A stretch of DNA of 64,000 bases from Lepidurus packardi (GCA_023053545.1 JAKZAN010000001.1:248001-312000); one strand, 5' to 3'; shown: positions 10,676 through 21,618, counted from the first letter of the stretch. Notes: generated from the letters alone by a model not told the origin. Made by a program: numbers and translations.

Positions 10676-11296
10676 CCAATTCTTTTCTGATTTTCTAATT
10701 AAAAGATACCAGCTACCATAACTTTTTTGGCAGTGGGGAAGTTGTTTGTCTGTATTGTATAGAATTTATTTTTCTTGGAAACTAATGAAATTGGCGTTCT
10801 TAAAAGTTTGTTTCCTCTTTAGTCAAAACCAAAATCTAAAAACGAGACCTCGCCAAACCAAACTAATCATGTTTGCGCAATTGCAAAGCTAGCATAGAAA
10901 AGGCTGGCTTCTAATGCCAACAAAAGCCTTACAATTGTATGCATCTAAGCCTTTCTTTTTGATTCAAGTACTTCGTTCAACAAGCCCAAGTTTCCTAGTT
11001 TTCCGTAAAAACCTATACGTTTCCTTCAGACTGCAAACGTTGTCGGTTCCAAAGCATTAGTTAATCTTACAAAGAACGTAAATCCTGAGTGTGAATGTTT
11101 AAAGGTTTCAAGAGATTTCGGATACTTTCTGATCCACGAAACTATTGTAAAGTTAAATGCTAATTGTCCAAAATTAATGCTAATACCCCAAGTGTTTATG
11201 AAGGAGCTGTTTGGAATCTAAAGTTTGAAAAAGTGATTTACCAAAGCCCCGAGCAGTTTTCCGTTTAGTATGTACTGTAAACTTTCTTTGGTTTAG
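10676..11296. other. Intergenic or intronic sequence upstream of the GPCR exon
   Basis: No ORF with family similarity. It ends in a polypyrimidine stretch and TTTAG acceptor at 11296, so at least the last part is probably intron. Confidence 0.5.
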
Positions 11297-11489
11297 GTAC
11301 TGGGCAGTAACAAGTATTGATTACGTCCAAAAACGGACCCGGGAGCGAGTGCTGCTTATAGTCGCAGGCGTATGGTGTGCCTCATTGTTAATTTCACTCG
11401 GTCCAATGTTTGGTTGGAAAGACTCGAAATGGTATGAGCGTGTATTGGTCTTCAAGATGTGTCTGGTGAGCCAAGACGTCGCATATCAG
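11297..11489 (+). CDS. Aminergic (5-HT1-like) GPCR exon, end of TM3 to TM5 entry
   Basis: A 193-nt exon flanked by TTTAG| and CAG|GTACTT. The first G completes the Arg of the DRY motif, followed by YWAVTSIDYVQKRT (intracellular loop 2), a TM4 helix LLIVAGVWCASLLIS, then GPMFGWKD and CLVSQDVAYQ at the start of TM5. DRYWAVT, the TM4 Trp, the loop-2 Cys and SQDVAYQ are typical of arthropod serotonin 5-HT1-type receptors, which couple to G proteins at the plasma membrane. No mutation is visible within the exon. A possible next exon begins at about 11806 after TCTTAG (VFMLLVYYYTFGRI, TM5-like), but the TM5 sequence between them is short, so the remaining gene is either elsewhere or lost. Transposons occupy everything downstream. 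Confidence 0.72.
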
Positions 11490-12020
11490 GTACTTTTGCC
11501 AGTCCTATTTTCCTTATACTAATCCTGTATTTCAATCATTCCGTTTCTTATTAGTTTAGTCTAATACGATTCTATAAACTAAAATAATGTTATGATTTTA
11601 AGACACTATATTCTATACATTCCATTTAGTCATCTTTTATTTTTCGTTACGTTACGTTCGTTTCTTTTCTTTAAGTTCGAATTTCAGACTGTCTTACGCA
11701 TGTTATGATTATAAACACTCGAATAATGTAAGATATAAAATAGCACTGGCTCTTTAACTCAGCTTTTATTTCTCTTTACAATTCTTTCCATTTTCTTCTC
11801 TTAGATTAAAGTATTCATGTTGCTTGTATACTACTATACATTTGGCAGAATAGAGTTATACAAAGCGGGCTTAGACCCATGCGACTTTGAGACCCAATAT
11901 CGAAGGAGGACTGTTCTCGAGTCCTTTGAACTTGAAAGGGTTTTAAGGGATACGAAACTTGAAAGTAACTCTAGAAGCTGTAGAAGAGGACAGATAGAGC
12001 TGACAAAGAGCCAAAGTTGG
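11490..12020 (+). other. Putative GPCR intron and possible degenerate TM5 exon
   Basis: Intron-like AT-rich sequence from 11490 to 11805, then an open stretch to 12029 starting IKVFMLLVYYYTFGRI and turning into charged, low-similarity residues (ESFELERVLRDTKLESN). Joined to the upstream exon in phase 0 it would lack about 12 residues of TM5, so I do not call it a gene. Confidence 0.3.
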
Positions 12021-12168
12021 AGCCGTTAGAGCAAAAACACCGAAGAACAAAATCCCATTTGTCTTCCTGTTTGGTCGGAATAAAATCGAAGTTGTTTACT
12101 GTTCTACCTTCATCTGTCCCTATCCAACCAAAGCTATACCCGATCAGCTTCAGTGACGTCATCACAGT

Positions 12169-12875
12169 ATGGAAACGTCTGATCCACAACCTCCAACCGG
12201 TTCAACCTGCACTATAAACCAACCTGACAACGTAGACCAAGAAAATGGCCAAAACATGGATACACATAATCCAAAGGTGATAACCTGCGGAGGCTGCAAT
12301 GAACCCTTGAGAAAGACCACGCGAGAGCCAAAACCTGCCCATCCTGCAGAAATGAAGCCGCAACCAAAAGAACCAGAACACACTCACCAGGAGGAACCGT
12401 CAGGGTTACACGAACTCGCTCATCTTCAGTTGAGAAAGCAAATGAGGATAAGTTCGAATACGGAGCAAACACCATCCGAAACATCCAAGAAAACCAAATG
12501 TTATTAATCCAAGAAGTGGCCAAGCTCACGGATACCATCCAGACACAAAGCACGTGGATCCAGAATCTGGAAAAGGAGCTCAGTTCACTACAACACCAAA
12601 GAGAAAACACAATTTCCGATGAAGCTTCATGGACACAAGTCGTGAAACGTGCCCGAAAACCCCCAAGAATACCCAAAGTTGACGTCCCTACCCCCGCTAA
12701 TGTAGGAGTCACCAACAGCAGTGTTAACAAAGCTACCCCAAGGCCCCATCAAGAGTACGAAAATGTACTGGTAATTCAACAGCAAGACGTCTCAAAACGG
12801 AACCTTACAGGCGCAAGGAGAGACCTGTTAACTCTTGTCGAACAAGATATTGTTATAGACCAAGGCCAAGGTTAG
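12169..12875 (+). pseudogene. ORF1 (gag-like) N-terminal part of element B
   Basis: Starts at an ATG (METSDPQPPTGS) in a Pro/Gln-rich region, shifts frame near 12500, then a coiled-coil-like stretch (EVAKLTDTIQTQSTWIQNLEKE) is followed by SWTQVVKRARKPPR and a Pro/Thr-rich segment. ORF1 proteins of I-type elements package RNA. It stops where the gypsy LTR begins; the rest of the ORF is at 17330-17975. Confidence 0.65.
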
Positions 12876-12881
12876 GGGGCC

Positions 12882-13058
12882 TGTAGGGAACGATCGGGGA
12901 ACCACCACTGACCTTGCTGTTTGTTGTGTTGTTAATTGGTTGTCTTAACGCTGGGCAAACGTCTACTCGGGGAAGGGTATAAAACACCGATGTTCCCAGT
13001 TAATGGGCAGTAGAGCACAGACTTGAATACAAGCCAGAAAACTAAGCCATCCGTGACA
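12882..13058 (+). repeat. 5' LTR of the gypsy element
   Basis: Begins TGTAGGGAAC and ends CCGTGACA (TG..CA), 177 bp, with a TATAAAA box at 12978-12984. It is followed after two bases by the primer binding site. No second copy is present in the window, so the boundary rests on TG/CA ends and PBS position. Confidence 0.7.
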
Positions 13059-13061
13059 TTT

Positions 13062-13079
13062 TGGTGTCAGAAGCGGGAT
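13062..13079 (+). promoter_or_regulatory. Primer binding site, complementary to tRNA-Leu 3' end
   Basis: TGGTGTCAGAAGCGGGAT is complementary, with one mismatch, to the 3' end of animal tRNA-Leu(CAA) as I recall it (ATCCCACTTCTGACACCA). Position right after the LTR and the 3' CCA match make this a minus-strand primer site. Confidence 0.65.
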
Positions 13080-13156
13080 CTGAACCTATAACTTTTCATC
13101 AATTACAGTATCCCTGATTGTGAGTCTAGTGAGAATAACGTCTACGCGTCCTAGCC

Positions 13157-14570
13157 ATGGAGAATTTTTCGGAAACGACAGCATCGACTACCACTCCCAA
13201 AGTTCATGTTGTTTTTGACTCGTCTGTGATTAGCCAGCTGATGCAAAGCTTTTTCGACTCCCAAAAAGCACTAGTGGAATCGTTCACAAAGAAGATCGGT
13301 GAGGGAGCTACGAAGCTAAGCGGACATAGCCTGAGCGGTATACCCATATTTTCTGGGCAGAAGGAAGAGGACGTGCTCGTATGGATCGAGACCTTGGAAC
13401 GCATGGGGAAGGTGGAAGGCTGGACGGAAGAACTACACCTTTATTGCGGCATTAAGCAAGATTGCTGGCGCTGTTGTGAATTGGCAAGACACACGCGGAT
13501 ACCTCTTTACTGACTGGAAGGATTGGAAGAAGGAGCTTCGATGTGCCTTTGGGAAACCTCTGACCCTGGAAGAATGGAGCAGTCAAATTCAATCCAGAGT
13601 CCCAGAACCTGATGAGCCCACTACGACGTATCTGTACGGTAAATGGCGCTTGGTCAAGAAATGCCCCGTACAACTTACACCAGAAGAGCAGATTCATCGG
13701 ATAGCGTGTGGTCTACGACATTCCGAACTGGCCATAGCAGTACTTGCCCAGAAACACACCTCTGTCGAACAGTTCAGCGAAACAATAACCCAGATGGAAC
13801 GCATCTCTAGCCCTGTGCCAACAAAGCCCATCGCAGTTGTCCATGAACAGCCTCCTCCCCTTTACGCGAACCCGCCAGATCCTTCGGTCAGCGGCATGAA
13901 GACCCTGATCAGCTCCCTCGACGAGGTTGTAAAACGTCTTGCCGTTTTGGAAAAGTCAGTCAAAAACTCCGAAGGTCGCCAGACCGTATGCTACTACTGC
14001 CATACAAGTGGACATTTCGGTCGAGATTGCCCAGTAAGGACCCAGAGAAGAGACAGGAGCCCCCGGGACCTCACGGATACAACTTGCTTTCATTGCCAGA
14101 AGAAAGGCCACATCGCCCGTCTCTGTCCAGAACTCCCAAGCCGGCTCGTAAGGGCAGAGTCGGCTGAAGATTCCAAAGTCCCCATGGCCGCTACAGTACC
14201 GTCCGTTTTACCCACCATCGCAGTCACTTTGAAAGGGATCGGGACTATTATAGCACTCGTCGACTCAGGAGCAGCCCTTACGCTCATACGAAGGGACGTC
14301 TTGGCGGGAGACAATTTCGCCATCAAACAGTATTACGGGATACCGTTAGCTAGTGCTGGTGACAGTCCGGTTCCGGTACTCGGAGAACTCAACTTGGAGA
14401 TTTCGCCACAGGAGATCGACAGGAATATCTGCCAACGAATGCTAGTGGTTCAGTCTGCGCCTTTTCCACTTATTCTTGGTGTCGGTTGGATGATTAGTGT
14501 CATCACATCACTGATTAGTGTCATCACATCAATGCTAGTGTCATCACTATGGGGACTTCTGTCAGGGTAA
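13157..14570 (+). pseudogene. Gypsy gag-protease region, frameshifted
   Basis: ATG at 13157. The capsid-like part continues through a 1-nt frameshift near 13470 into 13476-14570. Two CCHC knuckles are visible (CYYCHTSGHFGRDC and CFHCQKKGHIARLC), then the aspartic protease with active site VDSGAALTLI and the later FPLILG strand. The protease end is broken at about 14488-14545 by three tandem copies of an ATTAGTGTCATCACATCA-type unit. Gag forms the virus-like particle and the protease processes the polyprotein; both are inactive here. Confidence 0.8.
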
Positions 14571-14706
14571 TGGTTGATTTGGAGAAGTCCTTGACATGTA
14601 CAACGTTGTATGAATCAGTTACTGACCATACTCCTCCCTCCCCCCTAAATACACCGTTTTCGAACACTTACTCAACTGCTGAACTCCCCGAACGACGACA
14701 TAGACA

Positions 14707-15719
14707 TTGACGGTGGCCACGGTAACGATTCCTCCAAAGTCCCTGCGTTTTGTAGAAGCTAGTGTCCCAGTGTCAGTTCAAGGCACACTGCTTACTCAGA
14801 CAACCCTGAAGTCCACGCCCGGGAAAGAATGGTTTAGTCCGGCAAGCGTCATAGAAGGATCGGAGGGGCGAGCCATGATTCCTGTCATCAACTTCAATGA
14901 TGGACCGTTATTACTTCAAGGGAAGCAGCCGTTAGTGAAAGTAGAAGCAGTCGACACCGTCACCAACTTTGATACATCTGCCAGACCAATTGTCGCCACT
15001 GCCCTTCCAACCCAATCTACCATACCGAGCCTGGAATTTCGGGACCGGCAGATTGGAGAACATCTAACCGAATCGGAACGCGCCGACCTTGTGGGACTAC
15101 TGGGGAAATATAGGCACTCTTTCTCTTGCGGTCAGTTATCGTCCCACGGAACTAAGCTCGTCCAACATGCTGTCGACACTGGTGAGCATCGCCCTATTCA
15201 TGTTCCTCCGAGGAAAATATCCCCACAAGGACGCATTATCGTCTCAGAGCAAGTAGCGAAAATGACGGAACAGGGCATTGTAACCGCTTCCCAGAGTCCG
15301 TGGTCATCTCCTGTCGTGCTGGTTCGCAAGAAGACCGGTGAATACCGATTCTGCGTAGATTATCTTACGATTATCTACGCAGATTAGATTATCTACGCAG
15401 ATCTATCTTCTGCGTAGAATTATATGATGTATTGGTTTTCGGACGCACCTTTCAAGAACACCAAGAGCGTTTAAGCCTTGTCCTCTCTGCAATGGAGTCC
15501 GCCAACTTAATCTTGAATGTTGATAAATGTAGCTTTGCACAGGACGAAGTAACTTTTCTTGGTCATCGCGTTAGTCGTTTTGGAACCGGACCTGATCCAT
15601 CAAAAGTCGAAGCCATCTCCGATTACCCTGTACCTGCGAATACCAAGGAGTTGAAACGCTTTTTGGGGATGGTTGGGTACTTGGTTGGGTACGTTTTGCC
15701 CGAAACTTCGCCACCATAG
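14707..15719 (+). pseudogene. Gypsy reverse transcriptase, catalytic core deleted
   Basis: The N-part is open to 15387 and contains the linker and RT fingers (HRPIHVPPRKISP, SPWSSPVVLVRKKTGEYRFC). From about 15427 the thumb region follows (VFGRTFQEHQERL, FLGHRVSRFG, ELKRFLGMVGY). About 110 residues with the palm, including the YIDD-type motif, are gone. They are replaced by about 60 bp made of direct and inverted copies of TCTGCGTAGATTATC. A further small duplication near 15670 breaks the frame. Confidence 0.8.
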
Positions 15720-15727
15720 CCAAACCT

Positions 15728-16231
15728 TTGTACAGCCTGCTCAAGGAATTCTCTCGCTGGGCTTGGGAAGCTCTCCAAGAAGAGGCGTTCACGAGATTAA
15801 TCCATACCGATGCAAGTTACGAGGGACTGGGAGCTGTGCTAATCCAAAGACGTGGCAGCGAGGAAGTCACCGTGGCATATATCAGTCGGCGCCTCTCCCC
15901 TTCGGAAGCGAAATATCACAGCAACGAGTTGGAGTGCCTCTGCGTCGTTTGGGCTGTCCAGAAACTCCGTTCCTACGTTTTTGGACGACCGTTTATCGTA
16001 GTTACCGACAGCACGGCTGTCACCTACATTTTCAACAAGCAAGACGGCAACGCCAAGTTCTGTCGGTGGGCTCTGGCTCTTCAAGAATTCGACATTACTT
16101 ATGAGCACCGGAGGGGGAAGTTAAACGTTGTTGCCGACGCCCTTTCACGGGCACCGAACGGTCAACCCACGTCCCTGAGTTCATGCCAGTATGCCCTGCC
16201 GTTGCCAAAATACCGGCTGAAGAATTGGTAA
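15728..16231 (+). pseudogene. Gypsy RNase H domain
   Basis: Contains the RNase H catalytic residues in order: HTDASYEGLGAVL (Asp), KYHSNELECL (Glu), VVTDSTAV (Asp) and NVVADALSR (Asp), and the typical AYISRRLSPSE strand. The stretch joining it to the RT thumb is shortened. RNase H degrades the RNA template during reverse transcription. Confidence 0.8.
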
Positions 16232-16764
16232 CTGAACAGTATGCAGACGGAATTCTAGCCCGGATACTGAACACTCTGACCAATCCTGAGCAAGAAGACC
16301 CAAGCAACTTCCGGGAACGGTTTACGACGAACCGCGGAGTATTCGGTAGACGAAAGAGCGGGACCGGTAGACCATTGCAGCTTGTATTGCCCCGGGCTCA
16401 TCGACGAAAGCTACTCCACGCCTTCCATGACGGTCCCGATGGGGGTCACTTGGGCTATGCAAAAACCCTGGAAAAGATTCACGCGCAATACTGGTGGCCC
16501 GGTATTCATAGAACAGTTCGTCGCTATGTGAGAGCTTGTGTCCGTTGTCAACAGTCCCACCTGGTCGCCCGCTTGGTTTATTGCAGCCTATCGCACCGTC
16601 GATGCAACCCTTTCAGAAGATCGGCATAGACCACGTCGGTCCATTGCCATTGTCCTCAAAACGAAACAGACACTTGTTGGTAGCAATAGACTACCACAGC
16701 CGATGGGTCGAGGCACGTGCGGTCCCCGATACTGGCTCTGCGCAAGTCTGCCGCTTTCTTAAAG
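16183..16764 (+). pseudogene. Gypsy integrase, N-terminal part
   Basis: The HHCC zinc domain is visible (HAFHDGPDGGHLGY, WWPGIHRTVRRYV, CVRCQQSH), followed after a frameshift by the first catalytic Asp region (IGIDHVGPLPL, AIDYHSRWVEA). The reading then ends at an inversion joint near 16750-16765. Confidence 0.75.
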
Positions 16765-17290
16765 AGCCAATTCTCACCCACACGATATCCCCTGGATGGT
16801 ATTCCGGGGACAGTACGTTCCATTGCCGTCTGTCGTATAGCTTCAACCCGATCAACAAATTGCGCAAAGGATTCGGCTGCTTCTTCAGGCCACGGGAATA
16901 GGGTATCTTCCGGTAACGTCGGGACCCGCCCGTACACAATTTGAAACGGACCGAGTCTGGTCCTTTCTTGAACCGCTGTATTCAAGCAAAAGACCGCGTC
17001 GTGTATAAAGCGATCCCAATGTTTCTGATCACCGTCGACCAATCCTGCGACTATTTCCCTCAGAGTACGGTTGACGCGCTCGCAAAGCCCGTTGGCCTGA
17101 GGATGGTAGGCGGCGGTCATGGAATGGTGGATATCCCAGTTGTCCAAGAATTCTTCGAGCTGCTGAGCGGTGAAACCGGTCCCTCTGTCGCTGACGATAC
17201 TTGTGGGAACTCCGTGTTGGGAGATGCCCGAAGTTCTCGCCCAAGTACATTGGCCCTCTCCAAATCGTCCGCCGAGTTACCGACGTAACT
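16765..17290 (-). pseudogene. Gypsy integrase, C-terminal part, inverted
   Basis: On the minus strand the rest of the integrase core continues (VPTSIVSDRGTGF, AAYHPQANGLCERVNRTL with the catalytic Glu), then QIVYGRVPTLPED and, after one frameshift, YHPGDIVWVRIGSL of the C-terminal domain. It belongs after the plus-strand part, so an internal inversion of about 500 bp has occurred. The 3' LTR expected beyond it is absent. Confidence 0.8.
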
Positions 17291-17329
17291 TAGCATGTCC
17301 AGGATTTACCAGGCCGAGAAACACGGACG

Positions 17330-17975
17330 AGACTCCGAATCTTCCCGGTACATGTGAGCCAGATACAAAAATACCAGTCCAAAAGGCAAATGAAATGATG
17401 GAAACTGGAAATCTTTTAAAAGAAACTACACTTTCCCAACTCGGATCCGTAAAGACTGTCGTGAGAGAACGTAACCGGAAGATAGTTATTCACCAACTTC
17501 CTCGCGACCTCGACCTGAACACTATTTGTACCCATGTGTCAGAGAAAAACTCAGCACTCGGCGTACCTTTTGTAGCAGACCAAGCGAAATGGCTGAACCC
17601 GAGCAGCACGAAAAAGTTTGGATCAATCTGGTACATCTGCTCAACAACAGAGGAAAACAGCAAACTTCTCCACGCAGCAGCGCTCCTCGCCTTTAACAGG
17701 TTGTACAGATCGAGGACGTGAGACATTCACCTCTAATCCAATGTTTTAATTGCCTCGCTTTTGGACACATTGCCTCAGCTTGCAAACGCCTAATCCCCAC
17801 CTGCGCAAAATGCGCATCAGCAGAGCACTCAACAAACGCCTGCCACGTCAAAGAACTGAAATGTGCGAACTGCCGCCGCAAACACGAAGCCTTTGACCGT
17901 TCATGCCCAGCTAGGATTGCTGCTCTCGAAAAACTGACAAATAACCCGACGGCAACGACATCGTCACAAACATGA
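17330..17975 (+). pseudogene. ORF1 (gag-like) C-terminal part of element B with zinc knuckles
   Basis: Open from before 17330 to 17721, then frameshifted into 17718-17975. The region VVRERNRKIVIHQLPRDLD resembles the RNA-binding fold of I-type ORF1, and it is followed by CFNCLAFGHIASAC, CAKCASAEHSTNAC and CANCRRKHEAFDRSC, a row of three CCHC knuckles typical of ORF1 in this clade. Confidence 0.75.
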
Positions 17976-18029
17976 AACGCACGACTAGAAGTGACGCTCA
18001 ACAAACAACTGACGTAAACCAACCTGACC

Positions 18030-19421
18030 AACAACGGAGGAATAAGCATCATCTTTCATAACATACGGAAAAGCTTTTTCCAACTTGCAGAGACTCTGAG
18101 AGAAGCAAACATCCAAGAAGCGAAAGCAGTCTTCATACTAGAACCACCTACAAAGATGGCGAATCAATCTCAACAGGGCTGTGACCTAATTATGCCTCCG
18201 ACGGAGTATACAGGGGTGGTCTGTTTCAAGAGACCACGTACGTTCCATTTTCAAATCCAATCAGTACAAGAATTGTACTCCATTTCAAAAGTACAACCGG
18301 AGAGTCTACCTTCCATAACACTTGCATGCATCTACAGAAGGCAAACCAATGATCCACTCAAACTACTCACCGAGATGTGGCACCAGTTGAACGACACCAC
18401 CTCTCCCATCATTCTATGCGGCGACCTTAACGCACATCACTGGTATTGGGAAAACAAACCTCCAGACGGACCGGGTTCACAGTTGTACGATTTTGTCACG
18501 GAGAAAAACAGGGTCCTTGTAAACGAATGGAACACGCCCACCTTTCAAAAGGAAAGAGGAGATTCCTCAACAATAGACCTCGTCTTTGCCTCACCGAAGA
18601 TCGCAGAATGCATGCAAATGATACCCCTAAATAACAACTCTTTCCCCAACTCGTCGGATCACAACGCTTTCTCCTTACGGATACGTACACCTGTTGAAGA
18701 ATTCTCCCCGCCATTTTGGAACTACAAGAAAGCCGATTGGAAATCACTTAATGAAGACCTTTCCAATAAATTAAACGAAATGGAAAAGACAGTGACACAA
18801 CTCAACTCTACCGAGCAACTTGATAATGCAGTTGGCCGTCTATCCGCTATTCTCGTAGACACCGCTTCAACGTTCATCCCAAAAATAAATTTATCGAACA
18901 AAAAAAATCCTTGGTGGAATTCTACACTCAAATCCTTAAAGAAAGATGTAGCCAAGAAACTAAGAACGTACCGCTCCTACCCAAATGCTAACAACGATAG
19001 AGTCTGGAAGGACGCTAGACACGAATACACTAGTCAATGCCGAAAAGCCAGGGAGAGATACTGGGAAGACAAAATGTCTACCTCAGACACAAAGTTGCTA
19101 TGGAACTTGGACAGGAAAGCACGGAAAACTGCCACAAGTAGCTCACTTGACCTTCTTCTCGACTCAAACCGGAAAACTTTCCAAAACGAAACGGAGCAAC
19201 TAAATCACCTCGCAGTGAAACTACTGGCAGCAGACCTTAGCCCACCCATAAACAACCAACCTAGGAGGATGCAACCAGATGTAAGTGAACGGCCGAAATG
19301 CAGACATGAAGTTCAGCACAAAATTTCACACGCTGAAATTACAACTATTGTGGACCACCTCCCACCCCTAAAAGCTCCCGGCACAGACCTTGTACAACCA
19401 ACTCTTATAAGAAACATATAA
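18030..19421 (+). pseudogene. Element B ORF2, endonuclease and start of RT
   Basis: Endonuclease motifs in order: ISIIFHNIRKSF (start), VFILEPPT (Glu), CGDLNAHHWYW (GDxN), STIDLVFASP and SSDHNAF (SDH). It is followed by the linker (NPWWNSTLKSLKKD) and the RT leader (LPPLKAPGTDLV). The endonuclease region alone looks intact from about 18030 to 19421; an in-frame TAA sits at 19419. Target nicking and priming is its role. Confidence 0.8.
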
Positions 19422-19429
19422 AAAACACG

Positions 19430-20640
19430 TGGAAATCGATTGGACCTTATAGAACTGGATTTTTCAACGCAAGTGTAAAGCTAAAACACTTCCCAACCCC
19501 CTGGAAAACCGATCTTCCCCATCCCAAAACCTGGTGAAACGGACTACTCCACCTATAAGAGTTTTAGACCAATTGCCCTTCTATCGTGCCTGGGAAAAAT
19601 ACTGGAAAAAATCATAGCAAACAGGATTATAACCCACCTCGAAACCAATAACTTACTATCCTCAAATCAATCGGCCTTTCGCACAAAGAAGTCAACAACA
19701 AACTCGCTAATCACGCTGTCGGACAAAATCCTAAACGGTTTCGACAAAACGAAAGTGACATCTGCTCTCCTTCTAGACATCGAGGGAGCTTTCGACAATG
19801 TTCTACACGGAAAACTCCTCCAGAAAATGAGAAAGAAAAGATTCCCAACCTACATGTCTGAATGGGTACGAAGCTTTCTTGAGAACCGTTCAGGCTTCGT
19901 AATAAACGGCCCATCTTTCAGTGATACCTTCATCATGCTTAAAGGTGTACCACAGGGCTCTCCCCAATACTCTTTCTCCTCTGTATAGACGACGCACTCC
20001 ACCTGCTCAAACAAAAACGTATCACCACAATTGCGTACGCCGACGACCTGCTCCTCGCGGTGACAGGCCCATCTAGCAAGATCAACGTTAAAATTCTTCA
20101 AAATGCCCTTAAAACGTTGGAGAAATGGAGTAAGAATCTAGGCTGTATTTTCTCAAAAGGCAAGACGGAACTCATACACTTGTCGAGGAAAAGAAGGGAC
20201 GAAACTTAACCTGGAATGAAGACGTTATATGCCCCAAAGACAGCGTTCGCTCTCTTGGCCTAATTTTCGACACGCACTTGAACTGGTCAAAACAAGCTGC
20301 TCATCTTGCCTCAAAAGGGCATCACACAATTAGCAGACTACGCCAATTAATCACCTTCCTACCAACTATTAAAGTCAACCAACTAAGAACGCTGGTCCTG
20401 AGCCTCTACTCGACAATTCTGTACGGTCTTCCAGCCTGGTCTAACACTAAGCTACCCTCCCTTGCCCCTGTACGAACACTACATAGACAAGCCCTGCTTC
20501 TTATTACCGGTGCACTCAAAACTGCCCCCACTTCAGCTCTTGAAGTTGAAACAGGCATTCCTCCTTTAAACCTCCTCTCGCTCGAAAGAACTCTAAGATT
20601 CAGCCACAACAACTCGACTATCCCAAACGCCATCGCATTT
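19430..20640 (+). pseudogene. Element B reverse transcriptase, frameshifted
   Basis: Reads SFRPIALLSCLGKILEK, SNQSAFRTKKSTTNSL, LLLDIEGAFDNV, LKGVPQGSP and, after a frameshift near 19970, IAYADDLLLAV with the YADD catalytic box, then the thumb. 20278-20640 holds the post-RT region (PAWSNTKLPSLAP, RQALLLITGALKTAP). At least three frame breaks make it inactive. The end is cut at about 20641 by an inverted piece of element A; RNase H and 3' UTR are absent. Confidence 0.8.
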
Positions 20641-20641
20641 G

Positions 20642-21055
20642 GTTACAATCCCGTGTTGCAGAAACTTAGGTTTGGTTATCCTGGCCTGAACTTTTATTTG
20701 CCCTATCTGTTTTATCTTTAGTAATCTATCCGTTTCGTCCTAATTGGTCGGGAAAACCAACAGTTCTCCTGCACGCCTTACTTTGATTTTCATTTCTCTC
20801 ATATTCAAATCTCCCACCATTTTATTCATTTGGAAGGGGCTTAGCTTATCGAAACTCTCCTCATTTCCTGCTGCTCGGTATTTCTCCTCCGCTTTCTCTA
20901 ATTCTTCCTCTGTATCCGTTTACGTAGTCGAAACCTGTAGTCTTCTACGTTTGCTTCCTATATCAACCTGAGCTTGCTCCATGCTTTACTTTCTTTACCT
21001 TGTTTTTCCTATAGGAAACCATCTTAAACCTCCATCTTTTTCTGCATTCTCGTCA
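20642..21055 (-). repeat. Inverted fragment of element A ORF1 region
   Basis: The reverse complement matches 900-1318 at high identity over its whole length, including a shared TAAAAAC/ATAGGAAAC region. It starts exactly where element B is broken, so it inserted into or was joined to the 3' end of B. Confidence 0.85.
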
Positions 21056-21067
21056 AACCAGTCAAAC

Positions 21068-21618
21068 CGACCCGTCAAACAAGCCCACTCGGAGTGCCTC
21101 CCAGTCAAAAGAAGTTTTAAATTCCACTAGAAAACGTTCCTCCAGCTACCGTCTCTAACAACTTACTTAAAGCGACCTTCGTTGACACCCGGACTTCAAG
21201 CTCTGCCCTTCACGATGTTCCTATTAAGGGAACGGTGCCAAGAGTTCGCGCGGAGCGAATTTCGGCTGCAAAGTTACGACAAGGAACCGTTCTTCTCACT
21301 CCGTCCGAATCACGCGAGAATTCCTTGTCAAGAAGCTCGAATTCCAACTCTTTGGCCTGGCCGGCCAGCTCGGGATTCGGATCCGAGCCTGAAGCTGGCC
21401 CTCCGGTGTCAGAAAAGCACATTTTGAAGAAGCGCCCAACGGAATTACCTACGGCAACCCATTGTCCGCCAGACTCCGACGTTTTGGGTCTGAGAATCTC
21501 CCTTTGATTTTGGAAAAGCCACTTTTACTGAATTTAATCTCTTTTTCTGTTGCAGGTAAAGTAGTTTCGGTACCCGTTGCAGACTGTCCCTACAATTTAA
21601 GGGACAGATCCACTTCCC
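21068..21618. repeat. Left arm of a 0.55-kb inverted repeat
   Basis: The reverse complement of this arm equals 22640-23190 at roughly 95 percent by eye. Both contain the same coding-like stretch (TRTSSSALHDVPIKGT, VRAERISAAKLRQG). In this arm the frame is broken near 21125 (TAG in place of CAA). Confidence 0.85.

Larger units (their letters stand above)
12882..17290 (+). mobile_element. Ty3/gypsy LTR retrotransposon nested in element B, decayed, 3' LTR lost
   Basis: A short 5' LTR (12882-13058) with TATA box and primer binding site is followed by gag with two zinc knuckles, a DSG protease, RT, RNase H and integrase. RT lost its catalytic core at 15362-15425, gag has a 1-nt frameshift near 13470, and the last about 500 bp of the integrase are inverted (16765-17290). 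There is no env-like ORF and no 3' LTR. Confidence 0.85.
12100..20641 (+). mobile_element. I-like non-LTR retrotransposon (element B), split by a gypsy insertion
   Basis: Order on the plus strand: ORF1 N-part (12169-12875), gypsy insertion (12882 to about 17290), ORF1 C-part with zinc knuckles (17330-17975), endonuclease (18030-18690), RT (about 19500-20200) and post-RT region to about 20640. There it is cut by an inverted piece of element A. The frames on either side of the gypsy insertion belong to the same ORF1 type (SWTQVVKR region before it, zinc knuckles after it), so this is nesting, not two elements. The 3' end and any poly(A) are missing. Confidence 0.8.
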
